From positions 186,001 through 250,000 of the forward strand of contig CAMFGY010000002.1 in assembly GCA_945952065.1 (NCBI GenBank): a stretch of 64,000 nt of DNA, in the 5' to 3' direction. Below the pieces are notes generated by a model, which saw only the letters and a list, made by a program, of their open reading frames with translations, was not told where the DNA came from and did no database searches. The DNA is from an uncultured Burkholderiales bacterium. Lineage in GTDB: Bacteria; Pseudomonadota; Gammaproteobacteria; Burkholderiales; Burkholderiaceae_C. A program made the translations under genes and the position numbers. Shown here piece after piece: positions 45,251-53,844 of the stretch; position 1 is the first letter of the stretch, and every line of letters starts with the position of its first letter.

Positions 45251-46198
45251 ATGTGGATCGGAATCTCTTTTGCGCTGGCCGCAGGCCTGATGTGGGGCTT
45301 GGTGTTCGTGGCCCCCTTGATGCTGGCCGACTACCCGCCGCTGATGCTGACGGTCGGGCGCTATCTGGCTTTTGGCCTGATCGCGCTGCCGCTGGGCTGG
45401 GTGGACCGCCACGCCCTGGCCCGCCTGCTGCGCCGCGACTGGCTGCAGGCCCTGGGACTGAGCATGGTGGGCAATTTTTTGTACTACCTGCTTTTGTCCA
45501 GTGCCATCCAAAGAGCCGGCGCGCCGCTGCCCACGGTCATCATCGGCACCTTGCCGGTGGTGATTGCCATCTGCGCCAATCTGCGCAGCCACAAGCCCCT
45601 GCCCTGGCCCAAGCTGGCGCCTTCGCTGGTGTTGATCGCCCTGGGCATTGCCTGCGTCAACCACAGCGAGCTGCAGCTGCTTTTGGCCTCCGCGCAGGAG
45701 CACGCAGCGCTGCAACGTTATGGAACAGGTGCCTTGCTGGCCCTGGGGGCGGTGGCTTGCTGGACCTGGTACCCGATCCGCAATGCCGATTGGTTGCAGG
45801 CCCATCCGGAGGCCAGCCCGCGCGTTTGGGCCACGGCTCAGGGGCTGATGACCCTGCCGTTGGCGCTTTTGGGCTGGGCGCTGTTGTTGCTGGCCCAGGC
45901 CTTGGGCTGGCCGCTGCTGGACGCAGATTTCGCGCTGCCGCTCGGGCCGCGTGCACTGGACTATGTCGGCTTGATGCTGGCCGTGGGGCTGTTGTCGTCC
46001 TGGCTGGGCACGCTGTGCTGGAACGAAGCCAGCCAGCGCCTGCCCACCGGCTTGGTGGGGCAATTGATCGTTTTTGAATCCCTGGCCGCACTCAGCTATG
46101 CCTTTGCCTTGCGCGGGCAATGTCCCCAGGGGCTGACGCTTTTGGGCGTGGGCTTTTTGTTGGCGGGTCTGATCTGGGCATTGCGCCGCCCGGCTTGA
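45251..46198 (+). CDS. DMT-superfamily (EamA) transporter
   Basis: 315 residues with ten predicted spans in two EamA halves. The first half starts WIGISFALAAGLMWGLVFVAPLML, with the Trp/Gly-rich start of helix 1. The second half starts ALLALGAVACWTWYPIRNADWL, with the same pattern, and ends LLGVGFLLAGLIWALRR. Such proteins export amino acids or small metabolites. It lies 67 nt after argO on the same strand and may be co-transcribed with it, which would suggest an amino-acid-related substrate. A weak hairpin CGGCC-TTTTC-GGCCG followed by TATTT (46241-46259) lies shortly downstream. Confidence 0.88.
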   Translation: MWIGISFALAAGLMWGLVFVAPLMLADYPPLMLTVGRYLAFGLIALPLGWVDRHALARLLRRDWLQALGLSMVGNFLYYLLLSSAIQRAGAPLPTVIIGTLPVVIAICANLRSHKPLPWPKLAPSLVLIALGIACVNHSELQLLLASAQEHAALQRYGTGALLALGAVACWTWYPIRNADWLQAHPEASPRVWATAQGLMTLPLALLGWALLLLAQALGWPLLDADFALPLGPRALDYVGLMLAVGLLSSWLGTLCWNEASQRLPTGLVGQLIVFESLAALSYAFALRGQCPQGLTLLGVGFLLAGLIWALRRPA

Positions 46199-46240
46199 GG
46201 TCGGCGGCGTCAGGTGTCGCCAGGAGGGGCGTGGAACTCC

Positions 46241-46259
46241 CGGCCTTTTCGGCCGTATT
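46241..46259 (+). terminator. Weak hairpin after the DMT transporter gene
   Basis: A 5-bp stem CGGCC/GGCCG with loop TTTTC is followed by TATTT. It is short but correctly placed between the transporter and the glycan cassette. Confidence 0.35.
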
Positions 46260-46336
46260 TCAGCCCCCAGGCCGGGCGAGGCCGCCGCCACAATGGGGCC
46301 ATTCATTTCACCACGCCGCCCGAGGCGGCATGCGCC

Positions 46337-47623
46337 ATGTCCATGCCTTTGAATCAGCTGCTCGCCCTTTGCGGCCAGGTGTCCGCCGAGACCGTCGATG
46401 CGCTGAGCCGCGAGATGCAAGCGCAGCTGGCGCAAGGCCCGGATGAGGCACTGAAGCCCGCGCTGAAAAACGCCAGCATCCCGCTGATCAACAGCTTCAT
46501 CCAACAAGGGCGGCTGAGCGACTGCCTGCAGCTGATCCACGCGCTGCAGGCCCACACAGAAGCGCCGGAGTTGACGCAGCTGCGCGCGGAGTTGGGCCAG
46601 CACCTCGCCAAGGCCACGCTGCGCCAGACCAGCCAGCAAGCGCTGGCTGTGAGCGGGCAATTGATCTCGGGCCTGAGCCGCCCGCTCAAGGCGGCCGACT
46701 ATCAGCTGGAGTCCGACATCGCCCTGCCCTGCCGCATCGCCCTGGTAATGCAAGGCCCGGTCTTGCATGAGCTGAGCTTCACGCTGGAGACGCTGAAGAT
46801 CTACAGCCAGCTCTACCCCACGCTGGATTTGGTGCTGTCGACCTGGGAGGACGAAGACCTCGGCGCGATTGAAGCGGCCCAGCTGCCGCGCTTGCACATC
46901 GTTCGCAACGCCAAGCCCAGCGTGCCCGGCCCGTCCAATATCAACTTTCAGATCACCAGCGCCAAGCAAGGCCTGGTCTATGCCATCGAGCATCTGCAGC
47001 CCGACTATCTGCTGAAGACCCGCACCGATATGCGCATGTACAACCCCAACTTTTTGTTGGACATGTTGGCCCTGCTGGACGGCTTTGCGGCCCGCCCCGA
47101 ACACGGCCAAGCGCAGCGCTTGCTGATCATCAGCGATGTGGTGAAGTACATGATGTACGCCGTGCCCGACAAGAATATGTTCGGCAGCGCCCGCGAGATG
47201 TGGCGCTACTGGGATCAGCCCTTGGACGCCCGCGCTGCGGCCAAGCTCTCCGGTGGCAATTCGATGCGCAGCTTTTCGCAAGAAGCGCCCGCCGAGGTCT
47301 ATTTGCTGCGCAACTACCTGAGCAAGCTGGGCTGGCCGCTGGCCGAGACCTTGGGCGACCACTTCAATGTCTTGCGCGACCTCTTTGTGGTGTACGACCG
47401 CGCGGCGGCCGATTTGTATTGGCACAAATACGCCTACCACCTGGAATACCGCTTCAAACACTACGCCTTCAACCAGATCCTGGAAGAGTTTGGCTTCAAC
47501 GATTGGCTGCGCTTGCAGTCCTCGCGCCTGCGCTTGTGCGACAGCGAGGCGATTGCCAACGCCCCGAGCAACAAGCCCATCACGCCCTGGATTCAAGCCC
47601 ACAAATCTAGCCCCGGCGCTTGA
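46337..47623 (+). CDS. WavE-like lipopolysaccharide/surface glycan synthesis protein
   Basis: 428 residues. An N-terminal helical region of about 110 residues is followed by a glycosyltransferase-like core: CRIALVMQGPVLHELSFTLETLKIYSQLYPTLDLVLSTWED, then LPRLHIVRNAKPSVPGPSNINFQITSAKQGL, and LLKTRTDMRMYNPNFL with the D-x-R-x-Y pattern of the WavE family. WavE is needed for LPS core synthesis in Vibrio cholerae, and the family is scattered in O-antigen and capsule loci. The ATG at 46337 is used (an alternative is two codons later). It is the first gene of a same-strand set with cupin and nucleotidyltransferases. Confidence 0.82.
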   Translation: MSMPLNQLLALCGQVSAETVDALSREMQAQLAQGPDEALKPALKNASIPLINSFIQQGRLSDCLQLIHALQAHTEAPELTQLRAELGQHLAKATLRQTSQQALAVSGQLISGLSRPLKAADYQLESDIALPCRIALVMQGPVLHELSFTLETLKIYSQLYPTLDLVLSTWEDEDLGAIEAAQLPRLHIVRNAKPSVPGPSNINFQITSAKQGLVYAIEHLQPDYLLKTRTDMRMYNPNFLLDMLALLDGFAARPEHGQAQRLLIISDVVKYMMYAVPDKNMFGSAREMWRYWDQPLDARAAAKLSGGNSMRSFSQEAPAEVYLLRNYLSKLGWPLAETLGDHFNVLRDLFVVYDRAAADLYWHKYAYHLEYRFKHYAFNQILEEFGFNDWLRLQSSRLRLCDSEAIANAPSNKPITPWIQAHKSSPGA

Positions 47624-47664
47624 GCGCCGGCTTGCAAGCGGGCCCCACAGGCACTCCTCTTCAA

Positions 47665-48009
47665 ATGCACCCCAAGACCATGTCCGCTCCCTCTCTGACC
47701 GACTTGCGCACCATGACCAAGGGCTGGTTCATCGGCCCCTTCACGCCCACCGCCTTTCACACCGAGCAGTTTGAATGCGCCATCAAGCGCTACCAGGCCG
47801 GCGAGTCCGAAGGCCGGCATCTGCACCGCATCGCCACCGAGTACACCGTCATCGTCAGCGGCCAAGTGCGCATGAATGGGGTGGTGTACGGGCCTGACGC
47901 CATCATCGAAATTCCACCCGGCCACGCCACCGACTTCGAAGCCCTGAGCGACACCGTGACGGTGGTCGTCAAAGTACCCGCCGCCTTGGGAGATAAATAT
48001 GAATGCTGA
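47665..48009 (+). CDS. Small cupin-fold protein of the glycan cassette
   Basis: 114 residues. The single cupin barrel is seen in FECAIKRYQAGESEGRHLHRIATEYTVIVSGQVRMNGVVYGPDAIIEIPPGHATDFEAL: HxH and E as possible metal ligands, then a Pro-Gly-His. Cupins in sugar loci act as nucleotide-sugar epimerases or isomerases, or as regulators; this one is short and the activity is unknown. The start could also be the ATG at 47680. Its 3' end overlaps the next gene by 11 nt, so the two are coupled. Confidence 0.75.
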   Translation: MHPKTMSAPSLTDLRTMTKGWFIGPFTPTAFHTEQFECAIKRYQAGESEGRHLHRIATEYTVIVSGQVRMNGVVYGPDAIIEIPPGHATDFEALSDTVTVVVKVPAALGDKYEC

Positions 48010-48775
48010 GTTCTTGAACATCGTGGTGCCCATGGCCGGCCGCGGCTCGCGCTTCTCGCAGGCCGGCTACGCCCTGCCCAAGCCTTTGCTGCCGGTGCGC
48101 GGACGCCCCATGATTGAAGTGGTGATCGACAACATCCGCCCCAGCTGCCCGCATCGCTTCATCTTCATCTGCCAGCGCGAGCATCTGCAGGACCATGCGC
48201 TGGCGCAGTCGCTGCAATACGCCGGCCCGGACACCCAGATCGTGCCGATTGACGGCGTGACCGAGGGCGCCGCCTGCACCGTGCTGCTCGCCGAGGCATG
48301 GATCAACACGCCCCAAGCCTTGATGATTGCCAATTGCGACCAGTACATCAGCACCCCCATCGACACCTACTTGGCCGGCATGCGCGAGGGCGGTTTCGAG
48401 GGCTACATCATGACCATGACGGCCGATGATCCCAAATGGTCGTTTGTGCGCTTGGACGAGGCCGGCCGGGTCACCGAGGTGGCGGAAAAGCGGGTGGTGT
48501 CCCAGGAAGCCACCGTGGGCATCTACAACTTCAAACATGGCAGCGACTTTGTGCAGGCCGCCCAGCGCATGATTGCCCAGCAAGACAAGACCAACAACGA
48601 GTACTACGTCGCGCCGGCCTACAACTACCTGCCCAAGAGCGCCCGCATTGGCATCCATAACATCGGCTCCGAGCGGGCTGGCATGTATGGGCTGGGCATT
48701 CCCGAGGACCTGAGCTACTTCAACGCCCTGCCGCAGTGGCCCGGGCCCGCACCGCGCCAGCCCATCGCGGCTTGA
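47999..48775 (+). CDS. Sugar-phosphate nucleotidyltransferase (intact signature)
   Basis: 258 residues with the Rossmann-like pyrophosphorylase fold. The N-terminal MAGRGSRF...LPKPLLPVRGRPMIE is the G-x-G-x-R-(x)n-P-K signature; Arg16 and Lys27 of this protein are the NTP-binding residues by analogy. LMIANCDQYI carries the metal-binding Asp, and WSFVRLDEAGRVTEVAEKRVVS the sugar-binding region. It makes an NDP-activated sugar or polyol; the nucleotide and sugar are unknown. GGGAGAT precedes the ATG within the cupin gene. A degenerate paralogue lies at 50273-51007. Confidence 0.87.
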   Translation: MNAEFLNIVVPMAGRGSRFSQAGYALPKPLLPVRGRPMIEVVIDNIRPSCPHRFIFICQREHLQDHALAQSLQYAGPDTQIVPIDGVTEGAACTVLLAEAWINTPQALMIANCDQYISTPIDTYLAGMREGGFEGYIMTMTADDPKWSFVRLDEAGRVTEVAEKRVVSQEATVGIYNFKHGSDFVQAAQRMIAQQDKTNNEYYVAPAYNYLPKSARIGIHNIGSERAGMYGLGIPEDLSYFNALPQWPGPAPRQPIAA

Positions 48776-48890
48776 TGACGCGCCGGGGCGCGCTTGCCCG
48801 CCCCCAAGATGGCCTGAATAGCCCCTTCTTTTCAGCCTAAAGCTGGCCGCCTGCTCGCCGGAAGATCTGGTTTGTTGAGTGCGGTGCGAA

Positions 48891-48909
48891 GGGGCCATTG
48901 GCTGGCCCC
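48891..48909 (+). promoter_or_regulatory. Hairpin in the gap between the nucleotidyltransferase and GDPD genes
   Basis: GGGGCCA and TGGCCCC form a 7-bp stem with a 5-nt loop, flanked by an outer TGAGTG/CACTCA pair. It sits in the 216-nt gap 48776-48991, the only sizeable gap inside the cassette, and could terminate or attenuate transcription. There is no U tract. Confidence 0.4.
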
Positions 48910-48991
48910 ACTCAGGAGGCCAGAAATTGCAAAACTTTCCCCATGATGGACGCAGCGTGCGGCCTGTCCAACACGCGCAGGGCCGCCGACC

Positions 48992-49627
48992 ATGAAGATG
49001 CTGTGCCATCGCGGCCTGTGGCTGAGCCCGGGTGAGAAGAATTCGCCGCAAGCCTTGCAAGCTGCCATCGCCCGTGGCTTCGGTCTGGAGACCGATGTGC
49101 GGGATTGCGACGGCGACTTGATGATCTCGCACGATGCGCCGCGGCGCGCCACGGCCGATGGGCTGGAGGCGTTTTTGCAGTTCTATGCGGCCCAGGCGGC
49201 GCGCCCGCTCTTGGCCTTGAACATCAAGTCCGATGGCTTGCAGGCCTCCCTGGCCCAAGCCTTGGCGCGGCATCAGATCCGCAACTACTTTGTCTTTGAC
49301 ATGTCGGTGCCCGACACCTTGGCCTACCGCAGAGCGGGCATGCCTTTTGCCGTGCGCCTGAGCGAGTACGAGCCCGCCAATGCCCTGCTCGATGACGCGG
49401 CTTTTGTGTGGCTGGATGCTTTCGACGGGGAGTGGTACTCAACCGAGCTGATCGAACAACTGCTGCGCCGAGGCAAGCAGGTGGCCGTGGTCTCGCCCGA
49501 ACTGCACCGCCGGCCCCACCAAGCCCTGTGGTCCCAGCTGAAGTCATTGGAGATGAGCCCGCAGCTGCACCTGTGCACCGATTTTTTTGATGAAGCGCTG
49601 GAGGTCTTTCATGTCGAAAGCAATTAA
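48992..49627 (+). CDS. Glycerophosphodiester phosphodiesterase-like protein
   Basis: 211 residues, shorter than the usual 240-300. It carries the GDPD active-site elements in order: CHRGLW (His-Arg), GLETDVRDCDG (Glu and Asp for the metal) and LMISHDAP (second His). The remaining TIM-barrel strands are present (LLALNIKSDG; NYFVFDMSVPDTLAY; AAFVWLDAFDGEW). GDPDs cleave glycerophosphodiesters to glycerol-3-phosphate. Here, between two nucleotidyltransferases and a HAD phosphatase, it may trim or recycle a phosphodiester-linked surface sugar; that is inference. It overlaps the HAD gene by 17 nt. Confidence 0.8.
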   Translation: MKMLCHRGLWLSPGEKNSPQALQAAIARGFGLETDVRDCDGDLMISHDAPRRATADGLEAFLQFYAAQAARPLLALNIKSDGLQASLAQALARHQIRNYFVFDMSVPDTLAYRRAGMPFAVRLSEYEPANALLDDAAFVWLDAFDGEWYSTELIEQLLRRGKQVAVVSPELHRRPHQALWSQLKSLEMSPQLHLCTDFFDEALEVFHVESN

Positions 49628-50273
49628 GGCGGTGATCTTTGACATGGACGGCGTTTTGATCGACGCCAAGGAATGGCATTACGAGGCCTTGAACCAGGCG
49701 CTGCGACTCTTTGGCATGGAGATCAGCCGTTATGACCATTTGGTCACTTTTGACGGCTTGCCCACCCGCAAGAAGCTGGAGATGCTCACCCGAGAACGCG
49801 GCCTGCCGCAGCAGCTGCATGGCTTGCTCAATGAGCTCAAGCAGCAATACACCATGAAGATGGTGCACAGCCTGTGCCGGCCGCGCTTTGTGCACCAGTA
49901 CGCCTTGTCGCGCTTGAAGGCCATGGGCATGAAGGTGGCGGTGTGTTCGAACTCGATTCACGACACCATCGATGTGATCATGCACAAGGCCGATTTGATC
50001 CGGCATCTGGACTTTTTCTTGTCCAACCAAGACGTCAAACACGGCAAGCCCGACCCTGAGATCTACCACCTGGCGATTGCGCGCTTGGGCCTGCAGCCCG
50101 AGGAATGCTTGATTGTGGAAGACAACCCCAACGGCATTCTGGCGGCGAAGCGCTCGGGCGCCCATGTGATGGAAGTGACCGACACCGACGAGGTCAATCT
50201 GGACAATATCCTGGCGCACATTCGGCAGGCCGAGGCGGCCATGCAAGCGCAGGTCTCCTTGAGTGCTGCCTGA
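49611..50273 (+). CDS. HAD-superfamily phosphatase/phosphomutase (beta-phosphoglucomutase-like)
   Basis: 220 residues with all four HAD motifs: IFDMDGVLIDAKEWHYEAL (motif I, DxD), VCSNS (motif II), KHGKPDPEIY (motif III Lys) and ECLIVEDNPNGI (motif IV). The cap-domain helix GLPTRKKLEML resembles the beta-phosphoglucomutase and sugar-phosphatase subgroup. It could interconvert or dephosphorylate a sugar phosphate used by the neighbouring nucleotidyltransferases. A clear GGAGG precedes the ATG at 49611. Its stop overlaps the next start by 1 nt (TGATG). Confidence 0.88.
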   Translation: MSKAIKAVIFDMDGVLIDAKEWHYEALNQALRLFGMEISRYDHLVTFDGLPTRKKLEMLTRERGLPQQLHGLLNELKQQYTMKMVHSLCRPRFVHQYALSRLKAMGMKVAVCSNSIHDTIDVIMHKADLIRHLDFFLSNQDVKHGKPDPEIYHLAIARLGLQPEECLIVEDNPNGILAAKRSGAHVMEVTDTDEVNLDNILAHIRQAEAAMQAQVSLSAA

Positions 50274-51007
50274 TGATCAATATTCTTTTGCCGATGGCGG
50301 GTACTTCGGCGCTGTTTGACCCGCAGCTCTACCCCTACCCTTTGCCCTTGACCGAGGTGTCGGGCAAGCCTTTGATCGAGCGGGTGATCGACAACCTCAG
50401 CAGCATCGATGACGAGCTGCATTTCATCTTCGTGGTCAAGGCCGCCGACTGCCGCCGCTTCCACCTGGACCGCACCCTGGCCCTGCTGGCCCCCGGGCGC
50501 TGCTCCATTGTGCAACTGAGCGCCGACACCCAAGGCGCGCTGTGTTCTGCGCTGATGGCCATCGAGCACATCAACAATGACTCGCCCTTGGTGATTGCCA
50601 ACTTTGACCAGCTGATTGAGCCCGGCCTGGCCGGCCTGGTGCAGCAACTCAAAGCCTGCGGCGGCGACGCGGGCTGCCTCACTTTTGACTCGGTGCACCC
50701 GCGTTGGTCTTATGTGCGAGTGGAAGCGGGCGAGGTGGTCGAAGCGGCGGAGAAGAAGCCCATCAGCCGCCAGGCGATTGCCGGCTTTTACTTCTACCGC
50801 AGCGGGGCGCTCTTTGTGGAGGCGGCCCAGCGCACCATTGCCAACCAGGGTTCGGTGGGGGAGCTGTACTACGTCTCCCTGGTTTTCAATGAGCTGATTC
50901 TGGCGGGCAAGTCGGTCAAGTCCCTGCCGCTGGGGCCGCAGCAATACCATTCTTTCTACACGCCGCAGCGCATCGAAGAGTACGAACGCACGCTGCGCGG
51001 GCGCTGA
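50273..51007 (+). CDS. Nucleotidyltransferase-fold paralogue with degenerate signature
   Basis: 244 residues. It shares with the 47999-48775 protein the opening LLPMAG, the GKPLIERVIDNL helix, VIANFDQLIE and WSYVRVEAGEVVEAAEKKPIS, so the fold is the same. The signature loop differs: where the paralogue has MAGRGSRF...LPK, this one has MAGTSALF...YPL with equal spacing, so the conserved Arg and Lys are both Leu. A loss or change of NTP transfer is expected; it may regulate, partner the active paralogue or bind sugar. It is translationally coupled to the HAD gene. Confidence 0.82.
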   Translation: MINILLPMAGTSALFDPQLYPYPLPLTEVSGKPLIERVIDNLSSIDDELHFIFVVKAADCRRFHLDRTLALLAPGRCSIVQLSADTQGALCSALMAIEHINNDSPLVIANFDQLIEPGLAGLVQQLKACGGDAGCLTFDSVHPRWSYVRVEAGEVVEAAEKKPISRQAIAGFYFYRSGALFVEAAQRTIANQGSVGELYYVSLVFNELILAGKSVKSLPLGPQQYHSFYTPQRIEEYERTLRGR

Positions 51008-51024
51008 GCCCGGCCCGGCCCACG

Positions 51025-52305
51025 TCAACGAGAGCCGGCTTGTCTGGCTTCGGGGCTGATGCCCAGCAAGAGTGCCAGCGGGGCGGGTAGGCGCCGCGCC
51101 AGGGCATAGACCCAGCCGCACAGCATCAGCGTTATGGCGATCAGCAACAAGCCCTCAGGCAGCGGCGCCAAGTGCCAGGGCTTGAGCGCTTGGCTGGCCA
51201 CGATGATGACGGTTTGGTGCAGGATGTAGACGCAAAACACCGCAGCGCTGAGACGACGGCGCAAAGGGCTGTCGCGATGCAATGCGTGGCGGGCAAAGCC
51301 ACAGACGGCCACCAAAACCCACCACTGCATGCCGCCCCAGAGCAGCCGCATCAGCTGGCGCAAAGCCTCGGGCGGGGTTTGGGTCGCATAGGCATTGAAA
51401 TAAAACATCAACAGGGCCCAGCTCAGCAGGGCTGCTGCCAAGGCCAGCCAACGCAGCCGGCGCAGGCCCAGCCAGAGTGCATCGCCCGCGCCGGCCATCC
51501 AAGCTCCGAGCAAAAACAGGCTGAGGTATTGCGCGTGGCTGTACCAGTCCCACACCAGGTTGTGCGTCACTTCAAAGCGGACCAAGAACACACGGGCAGC
51601 CATCAAGGGCAGCGCGCCCAGCAGCATCAGCCGCCACTTCGAGCCGCTGGCCGCTACCACGGCGGCGCTGCCACGGGCCAACAGCCCGGGCGCCCAGGCC
51701 CGGATCAGCAGGAACAGCCCGGTGTAGGCCCACAGATAGGGCAAGAACCAAAGATGGTTCCAAGTCGGCAGGATCAGGCAGCGCCTGCGCTCTTCTTCGA
51801 GCCGGCAAAAGTCGTCGCGCCCACTCAAGTAGTCCAGCAAGAACTCCCCGTAGCTGCCGCTGTAGCCGAACTTGCCGACCACCTCAAAGAACGACTGCGG
51901 GGGCACGATCACCAACATGCCGAACAGCAAGGGCCACAGCAGCCGCGCACTGCGGCGGCGAAAAAATGCGCCCAGGGGCTGCGGCTGGGCCGCCACCGCA
52001 TGCATCAAGGCCGCGCCTGAAATCAAAAAGAGCAAGCCCATGCGCCAGGGCGAGCTCAGCATCATCAAGGGCTCGATGGCATCGCTGGCCGCCGGGCTTT
52101 TGACATGCCAGCCCCAGCTGACGTAGTACATGCCCACGTGGTAGGCCACCAGCAGGCCAAAGGCCAGTATCCGCAGCCAGTCCAGGAAGTAGAGCCGCTG
52201 CGTGTCGGCGGCCGACGCGGGTAGCGTCGCACTGTGGGTCCAGGGCATCGGCGATGCCGACGAAGTAGAAGATGGGGTCGAGGTGTGTGCCATGGCCCAG
52301 AGCAT
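51025..52305 (-). CDS. Acyltransferase-3 family membrane protein
   Basis: About 426 residues from the ATG at 52305 (52293 equally possible). About ten membrane spans. The family start is RLYFLDWLRILAFGLLVAYHVGMYYV with the catalytic-region His, then GLLFLISGAALMHA and RRSARLLWPLLFGMLVIVPPQSF. LPTWNHLWFLPYLWAY is a typical acyltransferase-3/OpgC-like segment. Such proteins add acyl groups to surface sugars. It is on the opposite strand, convergent with the glycan cassette, and may modify its product. The longer frame to 52494 crosses the fba terminator and is unlikely. Confidence 0.85.
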   Translation of the reverse strand: MLWAMAHTSTPSSTSSASPMPWTHSATLPASAADTQRLYFLDWLRILAFGLLVAYHVGMYYVSWGWHVKSPAASDAIEPLMMLSSPWRMGLLFLISGAALMHAVAAQPQPLGAFFRRRSARLLWPLLFGMLVIVPPQSFFEVVGKFGYSGSYGEFLLDYLSGRDDFCRLEEERRRCLILPTWNHLWFLPYLWAYTGLFLLIRAWAPGLLARGSAAVVAASGSKWRLMLLGALPLMAARVFLVRFEVTHNLVWDWYSHAQYLSLFLLGAWMAGAGDALWLGLRRLRWLALAAALLSWALLMFYFNAYATQTPPEALRQLMRLLWGGMQWWVLVAVCGFARHALHRDSPLRRRLSAAVFCVYILHQTVIIVASQALKPWHLAPLPEGLLLIAITLMLCGWVYALARRLPAPLALLLGISPEARQAGSR

Positions 52306-52432
52306 CGTCGCCCGCCCCGGCCCGGCCAAGGGTTTTGGGGCGACTGGGTTTTGGCTTGGGGTGAAATGTCGCGCGCTGTGGCTGAAAGCACCGCCCCAGC
52401 TGCTTGGGTCAAATCCCCTCCCCCAAATGAAA

Positions 52433-52462
52433 CAGCCCACCGCGCTTGCGTGCGGTGGGCTG
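52433..52462 (-). terminator. Rho-independent-type terminator of fba
   Basis: CAGCCCACCGC and GCGGTGGGCTG form a perfect 11-bp stem with an 8-nt loop, 70 nt after the fba stop. On the minus strand it is followed by TTTCATTT. Confidence 0.75.
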
Positions 52463-52531
52463 TGGCCGGGCGGCGGTTCGCGCGAAAGAGTCACGTGAGG
52501 CGCGTGACCCGAGAGGCGCGAAGGCGCTGGC

Positions 52532-53596
52532 TTACTTGACCAACTGATTCAGCTCGCCACGGGCATAGGCGGCGGCGATGTCAACCAGGGTGCGCGGCTG
52601 GATCTTGCCGGCCTGACCTTCGCAGCCGAACTCCAGATAGCGCTGCTTGCACACCGCCTTGGCGGCTTCGCGGGCGGGCTTGAGCCACTCGCGGGCGTCG
52701 AACTTGTCGGGGTTCTCAAACAAGAACTTGCGCACCGCGCCGGTCATGGCCAGGCGGATGTCGGTGTCGATATTGATCTTGCGAACACCATGCTTGATGG
52801 CTTCTTGGATCTCTTCCACCGGCACGCCGAAGGTTTCCTTCATCTTGCCGCCGTACTGATTGATGATGGCCAGCAGCTCTTGCGGCACGCTGGATGAGCC
52901 ATGCATCACCAAGTGCGTGTTGGGAATGCGGGAGTGGATTTCCTTGACGCGGCTGATGGCCAGGATGTCTCCGGTGGGCTTGCGGCTGAATTTGTAGGCG
53001 CCGTGGCTGGTGCCAATGGCGATGGCCAGCGCGTCCAGCTGGGTGGCCTTGACGAAGGTGGCGGCTTCTTCGGGGTCGGTCAGCATCTGGCTGTGGTCCA
53101 GCTTGCCCACGGCGCCAATGCCGTCTTCTTCGCCGGCATCGCCGGTTTCCAGATTGCCCAGGCAGCCCAGTTCACCTTCAACGGTGACGCCCACCTTGTG
53201 GGCCATCTCCACCACGCGGCGGGTCACGTCCACGTTGTAATCAAAGGAGGACGGGGTCTTGCCGTCTTCCATCAGCGAGCCGTCCATCATCACCGAGCCA
53301 AAGCCCAGGTCGATGGCGCCCTGGCAAACCTTGGGGCTGGTGCCATGGTCTTGGTGCATCACCAAGGGAATGTGCGGGAAGGCTTCGGTGGCAGCCTGGA
53401 TCAGGTGCTTGATGAAGGGCTCACCCGCGTATTTGCGGGCGCCGGCCGAGGCCTGCAGGATGACGGGCGCGCCGACTTCATCGGCGGCGGCCATCACGGC
53501 CTGCACTTGCTCCAGGTTGTTGACGTTGAAAGCCGGGATGCCATAGCCGTGTTCGGCGGCATGGTCCAGCAGTTGGCGCATGGAAACGAGAGCCAT
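52532..53596 (-). CDS. fba: Fructose-bisphosphate aldolase class II (Calvin-cycle subtype)
   Basis: 354 residues. The sequence carries the class II metal ligands: [13 protein letters not shown] (His-x-Asp-His region), [19 protein letters not shown] and MHGSSSVP. The insertion [19 protein letters not shown] matches the subtype found in Calvin-cycle and many betaproteobacterial aldolases. It splits fructose-1,6-bisphosphate into DHAP and glyceraldehyde-3-phosphate (reversible). The ATG at 53596 follows an AAGGGA site. TGTAAC direct repeats lie about 80 nt upstream. It stands alone, not in a cbb cluster, so glycolysis/gluconeogenesis is the likely role. Confidence 0.97.
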   Translation of the reverse strand: MALVSMRQLLDHAAEHGYGIPAFNVNNLEQVQAVMAAADEVGAPVILQASAGARKYAGEPFIKHLIQAATEAFPHIPLVMHQDHGTSPKVCQGAIDLGFGSVMMDGSLMEDGKTPSSFDYNVDVTRRVVEMAHKVGVTVEGELGCLGNLETGDAGEEDGIGAVGKLDHSQMLTDPEEAATFVKATQLDALAIAIGTSHGAYKFSRKPTGDILAISRVKEIHSRIPNTHLVMHGSSSVPQELLAIINQYGGKMKETFGVPVEEIQEAIKHGVRKINIDTDIRLAMTGAVRKFLFENPDKFDAREWLKPAREAAKAVCKQRYLEFGCEGQAGKIQPRTLVDIAAAYARGELNQLVK

Positions 53597-53674
53597 GAGA
53601 GAGTCCCTTGGGAAGTTAAAAACCTTGAAAAACTCTGCGAACGCAGCCTACCGCCAAACCGGCCCGGCGGGGCA

Positions 53675-53691
53675 TGTAACCGCGTTGTAAC
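53675..53691 (-). promoter_or_regulatory. Paired TGTAAC direct repeats upstream of fba
   Basis: TGTAAC occurs at 53675-53680 and 53686-53691, an 11-nt spacing (one helical turn), about 80 nt before the fba start. It may be an operator for an unidentified regulator. Confidence 0.3.
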
Positions 53692-53844
53692 TGGCGGCGA
53701 TTCTAGCGGGGCCCCGGGGCCCTGGCGCCCGGGCAGACTCGCTTGCATGAGGGGGATGTGAGCAATTAGGCTGTGAGCCGGGCTTTTTCGAGGTTTAGGC
53801 GCAATGCCTTTGCACCCACACTGCAAAGCCCAGGAGCCCATTGC

